DNA from: an uncultured Clostridia bacterium
GTDB taxonomy: Bacteria > Bacillota > Clostridia > Christensenellales > CAG-138
Length of the DNA stretch: 59,389 nt
Direction of reading: 5' to 3'
NCBI GenBank assembly: GCA_937915925.1
Contig: CALGGM010000121.1
Coordinates: 1-59,389 of the forward strand
The position numbers were made by a program, and so were the translations under genes. Of the stretch, positions 47,781 through 55,590 are shown in pieces (position 1 is the first letter of the stretch; each line of letters begins with the position of its first letter). The notes below the pieces were generated by a model, which worked only from the letters and a program-made list of their open reading frames with translations, searched no databases and was not told where the DNA came from.

Positions 47781-48180
47781 CCACCTACGGTGATAGTTCC
47801 CATTGAGGGGGGAGCTCGAATTGGCTGAGTTTCTACCCTCCCTTGTCAGGGAGGGGGGACCGCGCAAGCGGTGGGCGGGTAGTTGATTCCGACTACCCCT
47901 CAGTCGGCTTCGCCGCCAGCTCCCCTGACAAGGGGAGCTCGAATTGACGTCATACTTTACCTTCCCTTGACACGGGGCAGCGATCCGAGCGCCCGCAGTG
48001 CGGGGAGGAGCGAGGTGAGCTGCGACCGAAACAGGGAGTTGAAGGAGTGATGGTACGCGCGGGAAGCGCGCGATCTACCGCTGTAACGAAGTGGAAGCGA
48101 CGCGCAACGACCATGTTTCGGGATTGGGGGGACCGCGCAAGCGGTGGGCGGGTAGTCGAATCAAACAGCCCCAGAGCTAA
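47781..48180. repeat. Nested dispersed-repeat region between serpin 2 and degV
   Basis: No gene is visible. It holds CCCTCCCTTGTCAGGGAGG, ACTACCCCTCAGTCGGCTTC, CTCCCCTGACAAGGGGAG, and a copy (47961-48126) of the longer repeat first seen at 11711-11835. In this copy about 50 bp (48045-48094) are inserted after GTTGAAG; the insert includes the exact 30-mer (48050-48079) also found at 23292 and 59356 in reverse orientation. Confidence 0.75.
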
Positions 48181-48192
48181 ATGAGCTCAACC

Positions 48193-48219
48193 AAAAAACG
48201 GGCTGAATCAGCCCGTTTT
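48193..48219 (-). terminator. Terminator of degV
   Basis: Minus-strand AAAACGGGC (48211-48219 read in reverse) pairs with GCCCGTTTT, T run 48193-48198. It ends 16 bp after the degV stop. Confidence 0.8.
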
Positions 48220-48234
48220 GGATTCTTCCGCGGT

Positions 48235-49086
48235 TCAGTTCCGATAGAACAGGATGCCGAGGCAGTTCGGTCCGCAGTGCGAAGAGACCGTGCAGCCCGC
48301 GCGGGTGTGATGGATCTCGGCGAACGGCGCGTTCTTCTGCACCGCTTGCTTTGCCGCCTCGAACACCTCGTCGGGCACGCCGGAGTCCGTGATGAAGATG
48401 CGCTTGAGGTTCAGCGAATCCCGATCCGCGAGCTTATCGTTGACGTAGCGCACGACCGCGCGCTCGAACGAGCAGCGGTATTTCTTGTCGACGCCCATCT
48501 TGCCGGAAACCGGATCCACCTGGATCGACGGCTTGAGGTTCAGAAGGTTTGCGCCGAATGCCAACAGCGCATTGCAGCGTCCGCCGAGCGCGAGATAGCG
48601 CAGCGTGTCGAGCACGAAGCTGACGTCCAGCTTCATTTTGCGCTCTTCGAGGACGTCGAAGATCTCCTTTGCGGTCTTGCCCTCGTCGCGCATTTCGCAC
48701 GCGTCGAGCACCAGATGCCCGATGCCGGTGGAAAGATTCCGCGAATCCACGATATAGACGTTCTCAAAGCCCTGCGCCGCGAGGCACGCATTCTGATAGC
48801 ACGAGGACATCTCCGCCGAGATCGTGAAATGCACGACGCCGTCGTAGCCCTCGTCCTTGACCTTTGTAAAGAAATCGACGTAATCGCCGACGTTGACCGC
48901 CGCGGTCTTCGGGATCGACTTGGTTCTCTCAACGTAGCTGAAAATGTCCTCGCGCGTGACCTCGATGGAATCCTTGAGGTCCTTATCGCCGAGACGGATG
49001 TACAGCGGCGTGATCGCGATGTCGTATTTTTGAATGAGCTCCGGGCTCAGATCGCAGGTGCTGTCTGCGGAAATGCGTATGCGCAT
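48235..49086 (-). CDS. DegV family fatty-acid-binding protein
   Basis: Protein of 283 aa. DegV pattern: ISADSTCDLSPELIQKYDIAITPLYI at the N-terminus, TAAVNVGDYVDFF, HFTISAEMSSCYQNA and LDTLRYLALGGRC, with the C-terminal VSSHCGPNCLGILF. DegV/FakB proteins bind a fatty acid and present it to FakA kinase. Whether this one works with FakA is not shown here, as no kinase is nearby. SD GGGAGG. Monocistronic with its own promoter and terminator. Confidence 0.93.
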   Translation of the reverse strand: MRIRISADSTCDLSPELIQKYDIAITPLYIRLGDKDLKDSIEVTREDIFSYVERTKSIPKTAAVNVGDYVDFFTKVKDEGYDGVVHFTISAEMSSCYQNACLAAQGFENVYIVDSRNLSTGIGHLVLDACEMRDEGKTAKEIFDVLEERKMKLDVSFVLDTLRYLALGGRCNALLAFGANLLNLKPSIQVDPVSGKMGVDKKYRCSFERAVVRYVNDKLADRDSLNLKRIFITDSGVPDEVFEAAKQAVQKNAPFAEIHHTRAGCTVSSHCGPNCLGILFYRN

Positions 49087-49113
49087 AATTGCCTCCCAAA
49101 TCCATATTTTTCT

Positions 49114-49142
49114 ATTCTGATAATAACATGGATCTTTGTCAA
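49114..49142 (-). promoter_or_regulatory. SigA-type promoter of degV
   Basis: TTGACA (49137-49142), 17 bp, CAGAAT (49114-49119) on the minus strand, 27 bp before the ATG. Confidence 0.6.
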
Positions 49143-49160
49143 GGGTACTCTACGGATTGC

Positions 49161-49203
49161 AAAAAAAGCTCCACCGACAGGAGAACCGTTCTCTACTGCC
49201 GGT
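49161..49203 (-). terminator. Terminator of the ispE/ECF-S operon
   Basis: On the minus strand ACCGGCAG and CTGTCGGT form the outer stem and GAGAA/TTCTC the inner stem; seven T follow (49161-49167). Confidence 0.85.
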
Positions 49204-49222
49204 AGAATGAGGTATTTGCGGG

Positions 49223-49696
49223 TCAGATGCAAAACCGGCTCTTTGTTGCACGGTCGATCGCGAACGCCAGCGCCGCGCCGACGGCGCTCTGCAGAAGATT
49301 CATCGGCAGGTCCGCCCATGCGAAGTTCGCGTATACGATGATCTCGAACGCAAAGTATCCGAGCGGCACGATCAGCACAGCAAGGAATGCAAGGTAGCGG
49401 AGCTTTCCGGAAAGCTTCTTCCACAACAGTCCGAACACGAGCGCGGTCAGTCCCTTGACGGCAAACGTGATCGGCGCGTACAGCGGGAACCCGATCAGAT
49501 CGGCAAGCGCGCTTCCGACGCCTGCGCACAGCGCAGCCCAGCCTGCGGGCAGCAACAGCGCGACCAGGAACACGCCCACGTCGCCGAGGTTCAGGTACCC
49601 CGCGGGCAGGGGGATCCGCACGAAGGCGGTGAGCAAAAAGATCGCGGCGGACAAAATGCCTGCGGTCGTCAATATCCGAATGGAACGGTCGTTCAT
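49223..49696 (-). CDS. ECF transporter S component (ECF-ribofla_trS type)
   Basis: Protein of 157 aa from the ATG at 49696 (SD AAAGGA). Five or six TM helices. The start RILTTAGILSAAIFLLTAFVRIPLPAGYLNLGDVGVFLVALLLPAGWAALCAGVGSALADL is typical of the S-component family of energy-coupling-factor transporters; the AALxAGxGSALADL region follows the A-x-x-x-A type helix that contacts EcfT. The vitamin imported is unknown. Placed 11 bp after ispE. Confidence 0.82.
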   Translation of the reverse strand: MNDRSIRILTTAGILSAAIFLLTAFVRIPLPAGYLNLGDVGVFLVALLLPAGWAALCAGVGSALADLIGFPLYAPITFAVKGLTALVFGLLWKKLSGKLRYLAFLAVLIVPLGYFAFEIIVYANFAWADLPMNLLQSAVGAALAFAIDRATKSRFCI

Positions 49697-49707
49697 AATG
49701 ATTTCCT

Positions 49708-50529
49708 TTATAATGTATGGCACACGGTGGAAAACGCGGCGTCGGAGACGGCGGGAAGCGCGTTTTTTGCGTCCTGCTCGGTTTCGAACAATCCGAACAC
49801 GGCGGATCCGCTGCCGGTCATTTGCGCGGCAACGGCGCCTGCGTTTAAAAGACGCTGCTTGAGATCGCCGATCTCCGGCACAAGCTCGATCGCCGCAGGC
49901 TCCAGAACGTTCTGCATCAGCGGCGCGAGCGCGCGCACGTCGCCCTTTGCGAGGGCGGCGACGGCGGAGAGGGTCTGTACGCGAGGACGGGGGAGCGGAA
50001 GCCTTGAGAACAGCTCGCGGGTGGAAACGCCGCGGTCCGGCTTTGCGATGACGAACCAAAGACGCTTTCCAAGCGCAAACGGGGTCAGGATCTCACCGAC
50101 GCCCTCGCATCGACAGGTGCCGCCGTGTAAACAGAACGGGACGTCCGCGCCGACCGAAAGCGCGATCTCTTTCAGCGTTCGGTCGTCCGCCATACGGTGG
50201 AGGCGCTGCAGTCCCCGTAAAACCGCAGCCGCGTCCGCGCTGCCGCCGCCCATGCCCGCTTCCGCGGGAATGCGCTTTTCACAACGGATCTTTGCGCCGC
50301 AGCCGGTCGCGTCCTTATAGAGCATGGCAGCCTTGACCATCGTGTTGTTCTGCGGCAGCGTCATGCCGGTCACATGCACCTCGACCGTGCGCGATTTTTC
50401 CACGAACACGCGGTCGAACAGCGACACCGTCTGCATCACGGTGTCGAGCGCATGATAGCCGTCTTCGCGCTTATACAGCACGCCGAGCGTCAGATTCAGT
50501 TTGGCAAGCGCCAGCTCCTCAATAATCAT
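49708..50529 (-). CDS. ispE: 4-diphosphocytidyl-2-C-methyl-D-erythritol kinase
   Basis: Protein of 273 aa (EC 2.7.1.148), a step of the MEP isoprenoid pathway. GHMP-kinase motifs: AKLNLTLGVLYKREDGYH and IPAEAGMGGGSADAAAVL (ATP loop), and GSGSAVFG near the end. The ATG at 50529 has no SD; a TATACT -10 lies only 6 bp upstream, so the mRNA is probably leaderless. Confidence 0.95.
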   Translation of the reverse strand: MIIEELALAKLNLTLGVLYKREDGYHALDTVMQTVSLFDRVFVEKSRTVEVHVTGMTLPQNNTMVKAAMLYKDATGCGAKIRCEKRIPAEAGMGGGSADAAAVLRGLQRLHRMADDRTLKEIALSVGADVPFCLHGGTCRCEGVGEILTPFALGKRLWFVIAKPDRGVSTRELFSRLPLPRPRVQTLSAVAALAKGDVRALAPLMQNVLEPAAIELVPEIGDLKQRLLNAGAVAAQMTGSGSAVFGLFETEQDAKNALPAVSDAAFSTVCHTL

Positions 50530-50535
50530 GCGTAG

Positions 50536-50564
50536 AGTATAGCACGTCTTGATTTTCGGCGCAA
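50536..50564 (-). promoter_or_regulatory. Promoter of ispE, predicted leaderless
   Basis: TTGCGC (50559-50564), 17 bp, TGC-TATACT (-10 at 50536-50541), then 6 bp to the ATG. The sequence TGCTATACTCTACGCATG is nearly repeated at the exonuclease gene (53636). Confidence 0.65.
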
Positions 50565-50574
50565 GAAAAAAAGC

Positions 50575-50603
50575 TTTTCGGAAGGGGCATTTTGTGCTAT
50601 AAT
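50575..50603 (+). promoter_or_regulatory. Promoter of walJ operon
   Basis: TATAAT (50598-50603) with TGC extension; the -35 at 17 bp (TTTTCG) is weak. Divergent from ispE; about 22 bp to the ATG. Confidence 0.5.
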
Positions 50604-50624
50604 GCAGCAGAACAGGGAGGGTAC

Positions 50625-51410
50625 ATGAAATTTTGTCCATTGTGCAGCGGTTCTTCCGGAAACGCAACCTATATCGAAGCGGGCAGCGCGCGGATTTTAA
50701 TCGACGCGGGGCTGTCCTGTAAGCGCATCACCGAGCTTTTGGGGCGCATCGGCGTCACGCCCGACACGCTTTCCGCGATCCTTATCACGCACGAGCACGT
50801 CGATCACATCCGCGGCGTCAACATACTGTCCAAGAAATACGACCTTCCGGTCTACGCGAACGCCGACACATGGTCGATGATGAAGGCGTCGCTTTCCGGC
50901 GTCGCGCCGAAAAACGTCTGCGTATTCGAGAGCGACCGCGACTTTTACCTTGCGGGCGTGCGGATTCTGCCGTTCTCCGTTCCGCACGACGCGATCCATT
51001 GCGTGGGCTATACGCTGTCGTGGGGCGGGCACAAGGTGGGCGTCTGCACCGACCTCGGGCATACCGACGCGCGCATCCTTTCGATCCTGTCCGGCTGCGA
51101 TCTTCTGCTGTTCGAGGCGAATCACGACGTCGATATGCTGATGGCGGGAAGCTACCCGTACCTACTGAAAAAGCGCATCCTGTCCGGCAACGGGCATATG
51201 AACAACGAGGACTGCGGCAAGGCGCTCGTGAAACTGCACGAGACCGGCGTGAAGAACGTGATCTTAGGGCATCTCAGCGCAGAGAACAACTACCCCGAGC
51301 TTGCGATGGTCGCCGTGCGCGCCGTGCTCGAGGAGGCGGGCGTGGCGGAGGACATGCAGATCGCGATCGCCGCGCGCGAGGAGCCGACGGGGGTGTTTGA
51401 AATCGTATGA
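50625..51410 (+). CDS. walJ: Metallo-beta-lactamase fold exonuclease WalJ/YycJ
   Basis: Protein of 261 aa from the ATG at 50625 (SD GGGAGG). Metal site motif THEHVDHIRG, start CPLCSGSSGNATYIEAG and late motifs TDLGHTDAR, EANHDVDML and LGHLS fit YycJ, a 5'-3' DNA exonuclease implicated in mismatch repair in Bacillus. In many Firmicutes it is linked to walRK; here that regulator is absent and rlmH follows with an ATGA overlap. Confidence 0.9.
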   Translation: MKFCPLCSGSSGNATYIEAGSARILIDAGLSCKRITELLGRIGVTPDTLSAILITHEHVDHIRGVNILSKKYDLPVYANADTWSMMKASLSGVAPKNVCVFESDRDFYLAGVRILPFSVPHDAIHCVGYTLSWGGHKVGVCTDLGHTDARILSILSGCDLLLFEANHDVDMLMAGSYPYLLKKRILSGNGHMNNEDCGKALVKLHETGVKNVILGHLSAENNYPELAMVAVRAVLEEAGVAEDMQIAIAAREEPTGVFEIV

Positions 51411-51883
51411 CGGTCCGGATCGTGTGCGTCGGAAAACTGAAGGAAGCGTTCTTCGAGGACGCCTGCGCAGAGTTTCAAAAGCGGCTCGGGCGCTACTGCA
51501 CGCTGGAGGTGGTCGAGGTCGCCGACGAAAAGGCGCCGGAATCCCTGCACCCCGCGGACGAGGTTTTGGTAAAGGAAAAGGAAGGCAGGCGCATCTTAAA
51601 GGCGATCGGGCAGCGAGATTTTGTCGTAGCGCTTGCGATCGACGGGCGGCAGATGACGAGCGAGGCGTTCGCCGCGTACCTTGCCGAGCGCGAAGCGGAG
51701 GCGCGTCCGCTGACGTTTGTGATCGGCGGGTCGTTGGGGCTGAGCGACGAGGTCTACGCCCGCGCAAACGCGAGGCTGTCGTTTTCCAAGATGACGTTCC
51801 CGCACCGGATCGCAAGGCTGTTGCTGCTCGAACAGATCTATCGCGGGTTCAAGATCCGCAAAAACGAGGCGTATCACAAATGA
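51407..51883 (+). CDS. rlmH: 23S rRNA pseudouridine-1915 N3-methyltransferase
   Basis: Protein of 158 aa, standard size for this SPOUT-family methyltransferase. Motifs VRIVCVGKLKEAFFEDACAEF, LAIDGRQMTSEAFA, FVIGGSLGLSDEV and FPHRIARLLLLEQIYRGFKI are diagnostic. It overlaps walJ by 4 bp and the following gene by 4 bp. Confidence 0.96.
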   Translation: MTVRIVCVGKLKEAFFEDACAEFQKRLGRYCTLEVVEVADEKAPESLHPADEVLVKEKEGRRILKAIGQRDFVVALAIDGRQMTSEAFAAYLAEREAEARPLTFVIGGSLGLSDEVYARANARLSFSKMTFPHRIARLLLLEQIYRGFKIRKNEAYHK

Positions 51884-52578
51884 GCGGCGGCAAGACGATC
51901 ACGGTCAACGGCGTCGTGGCGACGCTCGTGCGAAAGAGCGTGAAAAACGTCCGCGTCACAATCGTTCCGCCGAACGGCGAGGTGCGCGTGAGCGCACCGC
52001 GCTTCTATCCCGAAACGCTGATCCGCGCGTTTCTTTCCGAAAAAGCGGACTGGATCAGAACGCACGTCGCGCGCGTGCAGAAGGACCATGCCGACGAGCC
52101 GAAGCGCTTTGAAACCGGCGAGACGGTGCGGCTGTTCGGTACGGCGTATGCGCTGGAGGTGTTGGAGGGGCAGAAAAAGAACGGCGTGCGGCTTGCGCCC
52201 GATCGGATCGTGCTGTCCGTACGGGGCGAATCCACGCCCGAAAAGCGTGAGGCGGTGCTGAACGGGTGGCTTCGCGAAACGCTGAAAAACGAAATCGGGT
52301 ATCTGCTGCCGCTGTGGTCGGAGCGGACCGGGCTCGTTCCGTCGGAATGGACGGTGCGCGACATGACCTCGCGCTGGGGCAGCTGCAACACGAAGACCGG
52401 CAAGATTACGCTGAACCTGCAGCTGGTGCGCTATCCGCAGATCTGCCTCGAATACGTGATCCTGCATGAGCTCTGTCACCTGCGCGTGCACGGGCACGGA
52501 CCGGATTTCAAGGCGCTGCTCGATCGCTTCATGCCGGACTGGAAGGCAAGGCGGAAGCTGTTGAACGGACAGAATTAA
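51880..52578 (+). CDS. YgjP/DUF45-type zinc metallopeptidase
   Basis: Protein of 232 aa starting at the ATG overlapping the rlmH stop. Motif HELCHLRVHGHGPDF gives the HExxH zinc site and a third His; RWGSCNTKTGKITLN lies before it, as in YgjP (M48-like, DUF45) proteins. Substrate is not known. Last gene of a three-gene unit. Confidence 0.85.
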   Translation: MSGGKTITVNGVVATLVRKSVKNVRVTIVPPNGEVRVSAPRFYPETLIRAFLSEKADWIRTHVARVQKDHADEPKRFETGETVRLFGTAYALEVLEGQKKNGVRLAPDRIVLSVRGESTPEKREAVLNGWLRETLKNEIGYLLPLWSERTGLVPSEWTVRDMTSRWGSCNTKTGKITLNLQLVRYPQICLEYVILHELCHLRVHGHGPDFKALLDRFMPDWKARRKLLNGQN

Positions 52579-52647
52579 GAGAAGAGTGAAGAGAGAAGAG
52601 TGAAGAGAACAGGAGGATTTTCCGCGGGAAAATCTTCTTTTTCTTTG
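52577..52647 (+). terminator. Purine tract plus terminator hairpin (copy 3)
   Basis: Tract with GAAGAGTGAAGAG units, then GATTTTCC-GCG-GGAAAATC (52616-52634) and a CTTCTTTTTCTTT tail. Best terminator of the purine-tract family. Confidence 0.75.
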
Positions 52648-52808
52648 CGTGTCGTCAAAAGATTTACGGTTCAAAAGAAACCTCATCAGTCAGCTTCTCC
52701 TCGAGGAGAAGCCTTTTGGTATCGCTGCGCATGTTTGCGTAAATGTACCGTAGGGGCGGATCGCATCCGCCCGTCTTGTATCGGGCGATTCAAAAGACAA
52801 CCCTACAG
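52648..52808. repeat. Spacer after the metallopeptidase gene
   Basis: Contains the palindromic GGGGCGGATCGCATCCGCCC element (52753-52772), also found in similar form at 23431 and 59236, and a CTTCTCCTCGAGGAGAAG palindrome. No gene is visible. Confidence 0.6.
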
Positions 52809-53636
52809 TTACCTCCCGATCAGCCGGAACAGGTCCGCGGCTTCGGCGGCGGTGAGGGGGCGGTCGGAGATCATGCGGTAGAGGTATTGGAAGATCGCGT
52901 CGAACGGCGGCTCTGCGGACAGCTCGACGTTGCGGTCCATCCAATGCGCGATCGCCATCGAATCCCCGGGGTTTAAAAACGTCACCGGTTCCACGTCCAC
53001 AAGAAGCTCCCTTAGCTTTCGAAGCGACAGCTCGTTTTCCGATTCGGTCGTGAATTTTCCCGCAGGCTTCGGCGCGGGCTTCGCCTTTCTCCGATAGGGA
53101 CGCACGTCGCGCGGGTCGGTCCCGAAATCGCAGAGCAGCTCGCGATAGAGTCGATAGCACGCCATCGCGTCGCAAAGCGCGTCGTGGTGATGATCGAGCG
53201 GAATGTCGAACGCGGCGCAGAGCGTGTCGAGCCGATAGCTTCCGTAGGTCTCGCGCGCAAAGCGGCGGAGCGCCATCTGAACGGTGCAGCAGTAGGTGAT
53301 CTCCGGGACCGGAATGCCGTAGCGCTCAAGCGTCGCCGTGATGACGCCGAGGTCGAACGCCGCGTTGTGCGCGACGATGACGGAATCGGTAAAATACTGC
53401 GCGATCCGCGGCCAGAGCGTCGGAAAATTCGGCGCGCCGATCACGTCCGCGGGCGTGATGCCGTGGACGGCGATGTTGAAGGGATCGAACGGGACCTCCG
53501 GATCAACAAGGTGCGTTTCGGTTTTGATGATATCGCCCGCTTCGGCGACGACGACGCCGATCTGACAGATCGCGGCGTCACGACCGTTCGGCGTTTCCAC
53601 GTCGACGGCGACAATGCGTTTGTTTTGCGTTTCCAT
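52809..53636 (-). CDS. DEDDh 3'-5' exonuclease (DNA polymerase III epsilon-like)
   Basis: Protein of 275 aa from the ATG at 53636. DEDDh sites: D12 and E14 in VAVDVETP, the HNAAFDLGVI motif, and the final HHHDALCDAMACYRLY. The 100-residue C-terminal extension (from about 175) is basic at first, then helical, and has no domain I recognise. No SD is present; -10 TATACT lies 6 bp before the ATG, so the mRNA is probably leaderless. Likely roles are DNA repair or RNA turnover. Confidence 0.88.
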   Translation of the reverse strand: METQNKRIVAVDVETPNGRDAAICQIGVVVAEAGDIIKTETHLVDPEVPFDPFNIAVHGITPADVIGAPNFPTLWPRIAQYFTDSVIVAHNAAFDLGVITATLERYGIPVPEITYCCTVQMALRRFARETYGSYRLDTLCAAFDIPLDHHHDALCDAMACYRLYRELLCDFGTDPRDVRPYRRKAKPAPKPAGKFTTESENELSLRKLRELLVDVEPVTFLNPGDSMAIAHWMDRNVELSAEPPFDAIFQYLYRMISDRPLTAAEAADLFRLIGR

Positions 53637-53642
53637 GCGTAC

Positions 53643-53671
53643 AGTATAGCAGGGTCGAAGCCGTTTCGCAA
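53643..53671 (-). promoter_or_regulatory. Promoter of the exonuclease gene, predicted leaderless
   Basis: TTGCGA (53666-53671), 17 bp, TGC-TATACT (-10 at 53643-53648), 6 bp to the ATG. The stretch TGCTATACTGTACGCATG differs from the ispE one by a single base. Confidence 0.65.
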
Positions 53672-53717
53672 CCGGTCGGAGGAATTGTGAACCCGCGGAA
53701 AAATCGTCGGGGAGCCC

Positions 53718-53746
53718 TTGCGGATCGCACGGTTTTATGGTATATG
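53718..53746 (+). promoter_or_regulatory. Promoter of the ABC exporter operon
   Basis: TTGCGG (53718-53723), 17 bp, TATATG (53741-53746) with TGG extension. Its -35 TTGCGN is shared with ispE, the exonuclease and the 44240 gene. Confidence 0.55.
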
Positions 53747-53775
53747 TTAATATAGAATCTTTGTAGGGGATAGAA

Positions 53776-55590
53776 TTGTTTCCAATGGAAAAAACAAAGA
53801 AAAAGGGACCGGGCGTCAAGTATCTGAAGCCGTGCATCAAGGGGTACGTGCTTCCGTCGGTCATGACGCCGGTTCTGATCATTTTTGAGGTCGCGCTCGA
53901 GGTGATCATTCCGCTGCTGATGGCGGCGCTGGTCGACGGCGGGCTGTACCGCGAGGAGACCTATCAGCTCAAGGGGATCCTTTCGAGACTGCCGTACACG
54001 AACAACCTGCAGTTCATCCTGTGGGTCGGCGGGCTGATGGCGATCGCGTCGATGCTGTCGCTGCTGTGCGGCGCTTTTGCGGCGCGCACGTCGGCGGTCG
54101 CGTCGATGGGCTTTGCGAAGAATCTGCGCATGAAGATCTTCGACAAGATCCTGAACTTTTCGTTCAGGAACACCGACAAGTTCCGCACCTCGTCTCTGGT
54201 CATGCGCGCCACGACCGACGTGAACAACATGCAGAACACCTATCAGCAGATCATCCGCATCATGGTGCGCGCGCCGATCATGATGGTGCTCGCGGCGATC
54301 ATGGCGTTCCGCATCGACGTGAGCCTGTCGTTCATCTTTGTCGCCGCGATCCCGCTGATCCTTGTGCCGATCCTGCTGCTCGTGCTGATCGGGCACAAGC
54401 GCTTCCGCAGAATGCTCAAAAAATACGACGCCATGAACGCCGCCGTGCAGGAGAACCTGATCGGCGCGCGTGTGGTAAAGTCGTTCGTGCGCGAGCCGTA
54501 CAAAACCGAGAAGTTCAACAGAAGCGCGGACGATCTGATGAAAACGCAGATCTATGCGCAAAAGCTGTTTTCGCTCAGTAACCCCATTCAGCTTGGCATC
54601 ATGTGGGGCGCAACGATCGTGATGCTGCTGCTCGGCGGCAGACGCATCGCCGTGCCGGACGCCACGCTTCGCATCGGCGAGCTCACCGCGATGATCCAGT
54701 ATTCCACACAGGTCATCACGTCGCTGACGATGGTGTCGATGATCGCGATCATGCTCTCAATGTCGCGCGCGTCGCTGGACCGCATCAACGAGGTCTTCGA
54801 GGAGAAGATCGACATCGATTCTCCCGAAAGCGATCTTACCGTCGAGACGGGCGAGATCGAGTTCGATCACGTCAATTTCTCGTACTCGGACAATCCGGAC
54901 GTGCTGAACCTAAAGGACGTCAACCTGCATATTTTGCCGGGACAGACGGTCGGCGTCATCGGCGGCACGGGCGAGGGCAAGTCGACGCTCGTGCAGATGA
55001 TCCCAAGGCTTTACGACGTGCTGTCGGGGTCGATCCGCGTGTCGGGGCATGACGTGCGCGAATACGGGCTCAAGGAGCTTCGCGACAGCGTTTCGATGGT
55101 CCTGCAGAAGAACATGCTGTTCTCGGGCAGCATCCGAAATAACATGCGCTGGGGCAATCCGAACGCTTCCGATGAGCAGATCGAGGCGGCGTGCAGGCTC
55201 GCCTGCGCGGACGAGTTCGTGCGCGCGTTCCCGGACGGCTACGATACCGATCTCGGGCAGGGCGGGTGCAACGTGTCCGGCGGGCAGAAGCAGCGCCTTT
55301 GCATCGCCCGCGCGCTTTTGAAGCAGCCGAAGATCCTGATCCTCGACGACTCCACCAGCGCGGTCGACACCGCGACGGAGGCGAAGATCCGCGAGGGGCT
55401 TTCGAAGCTGAAGAATATGACCAAGATCGTCATCGCACAGCGGATCACCTCGATCATGAACGCCGATCAGATCGTCGTCATGGAGCGCGGAACGATCTCC
55501 GACGTCGGTACGCACGCCGAGCTGATGCAGCGGAGCACGATCTACCGCGAGGTCTATGAATCGCAGGTCAGAGAGGAGGCGAATGCGTAA
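53776..55590 (+). CDS. ABC exporter half-transporter with degenerate ATP site
   Basis: Protein of 604 aa, TMD (six helices, to about residue 330) fused to an NBD. Walker A GGTGEGKST, signature NVSGGQKQRL, Walker B ILILDDSTSAVDT with Asp where the catalytic Glu normally is, and IAQRITS with Gln at the switch His. That is the degenerate site of heterodimeric exporters. The partner gene starts at its stop codon (55590). A TTG at 53776 has the best SD (AGGGGA, 5 bp); the ATG at 53785 is the alternative start. Confidence 0.92.
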   Translation: MFPMEKTKKKGPGVKYLKPCIKGYVLPSVMTPVLIIFEVALEVIIPLLMAALVDGGLYREETYQLKGILSRLPYTNNLQFILWVGGLMAIASMLSLLCGAFAARTSAVASMGFAKNLRMKIFDKILNFSFRNTDKFRTSSLVMRATTDVNNMQNTYQQIIRIMVRAPIMMVLAAIMAFRIDVSLSFIFVAAIPLILVPILLLVLIGHKRFRRMLKKYDAMNAAVQENLIGARVVKSFVREPYKTEKFNRSADDLMKTQIYAQKLFSLSNPIQLGIMWGATIVMLLLGGRRIAVPDATLRIGELTAMIQYSTQVITSLTMVSMIAIMLSMSRASLDRINEVFEEKIDIDSPESDLTVETGEIEFDHVNFSYSDNPDVLNLKDVNLHILPGQTVGVIGGTGEGKSTLVQMIPRLYDVLSGSIRVSGHDVREYGLKELRDSVSMVLQKNMLFSGSIRNNMRWGNPNASDEQIEAACRLACADEFVRAFPDGYDTDLGQGGCNVSGGQKQRLCIARALLKQPKILILDDSTSAVDTATEAKIREGLSKLKNMTKIVIAQRITSIMNADQIVVMERGTISDVGTHAELMQRSTIYREVYESQVREEANA

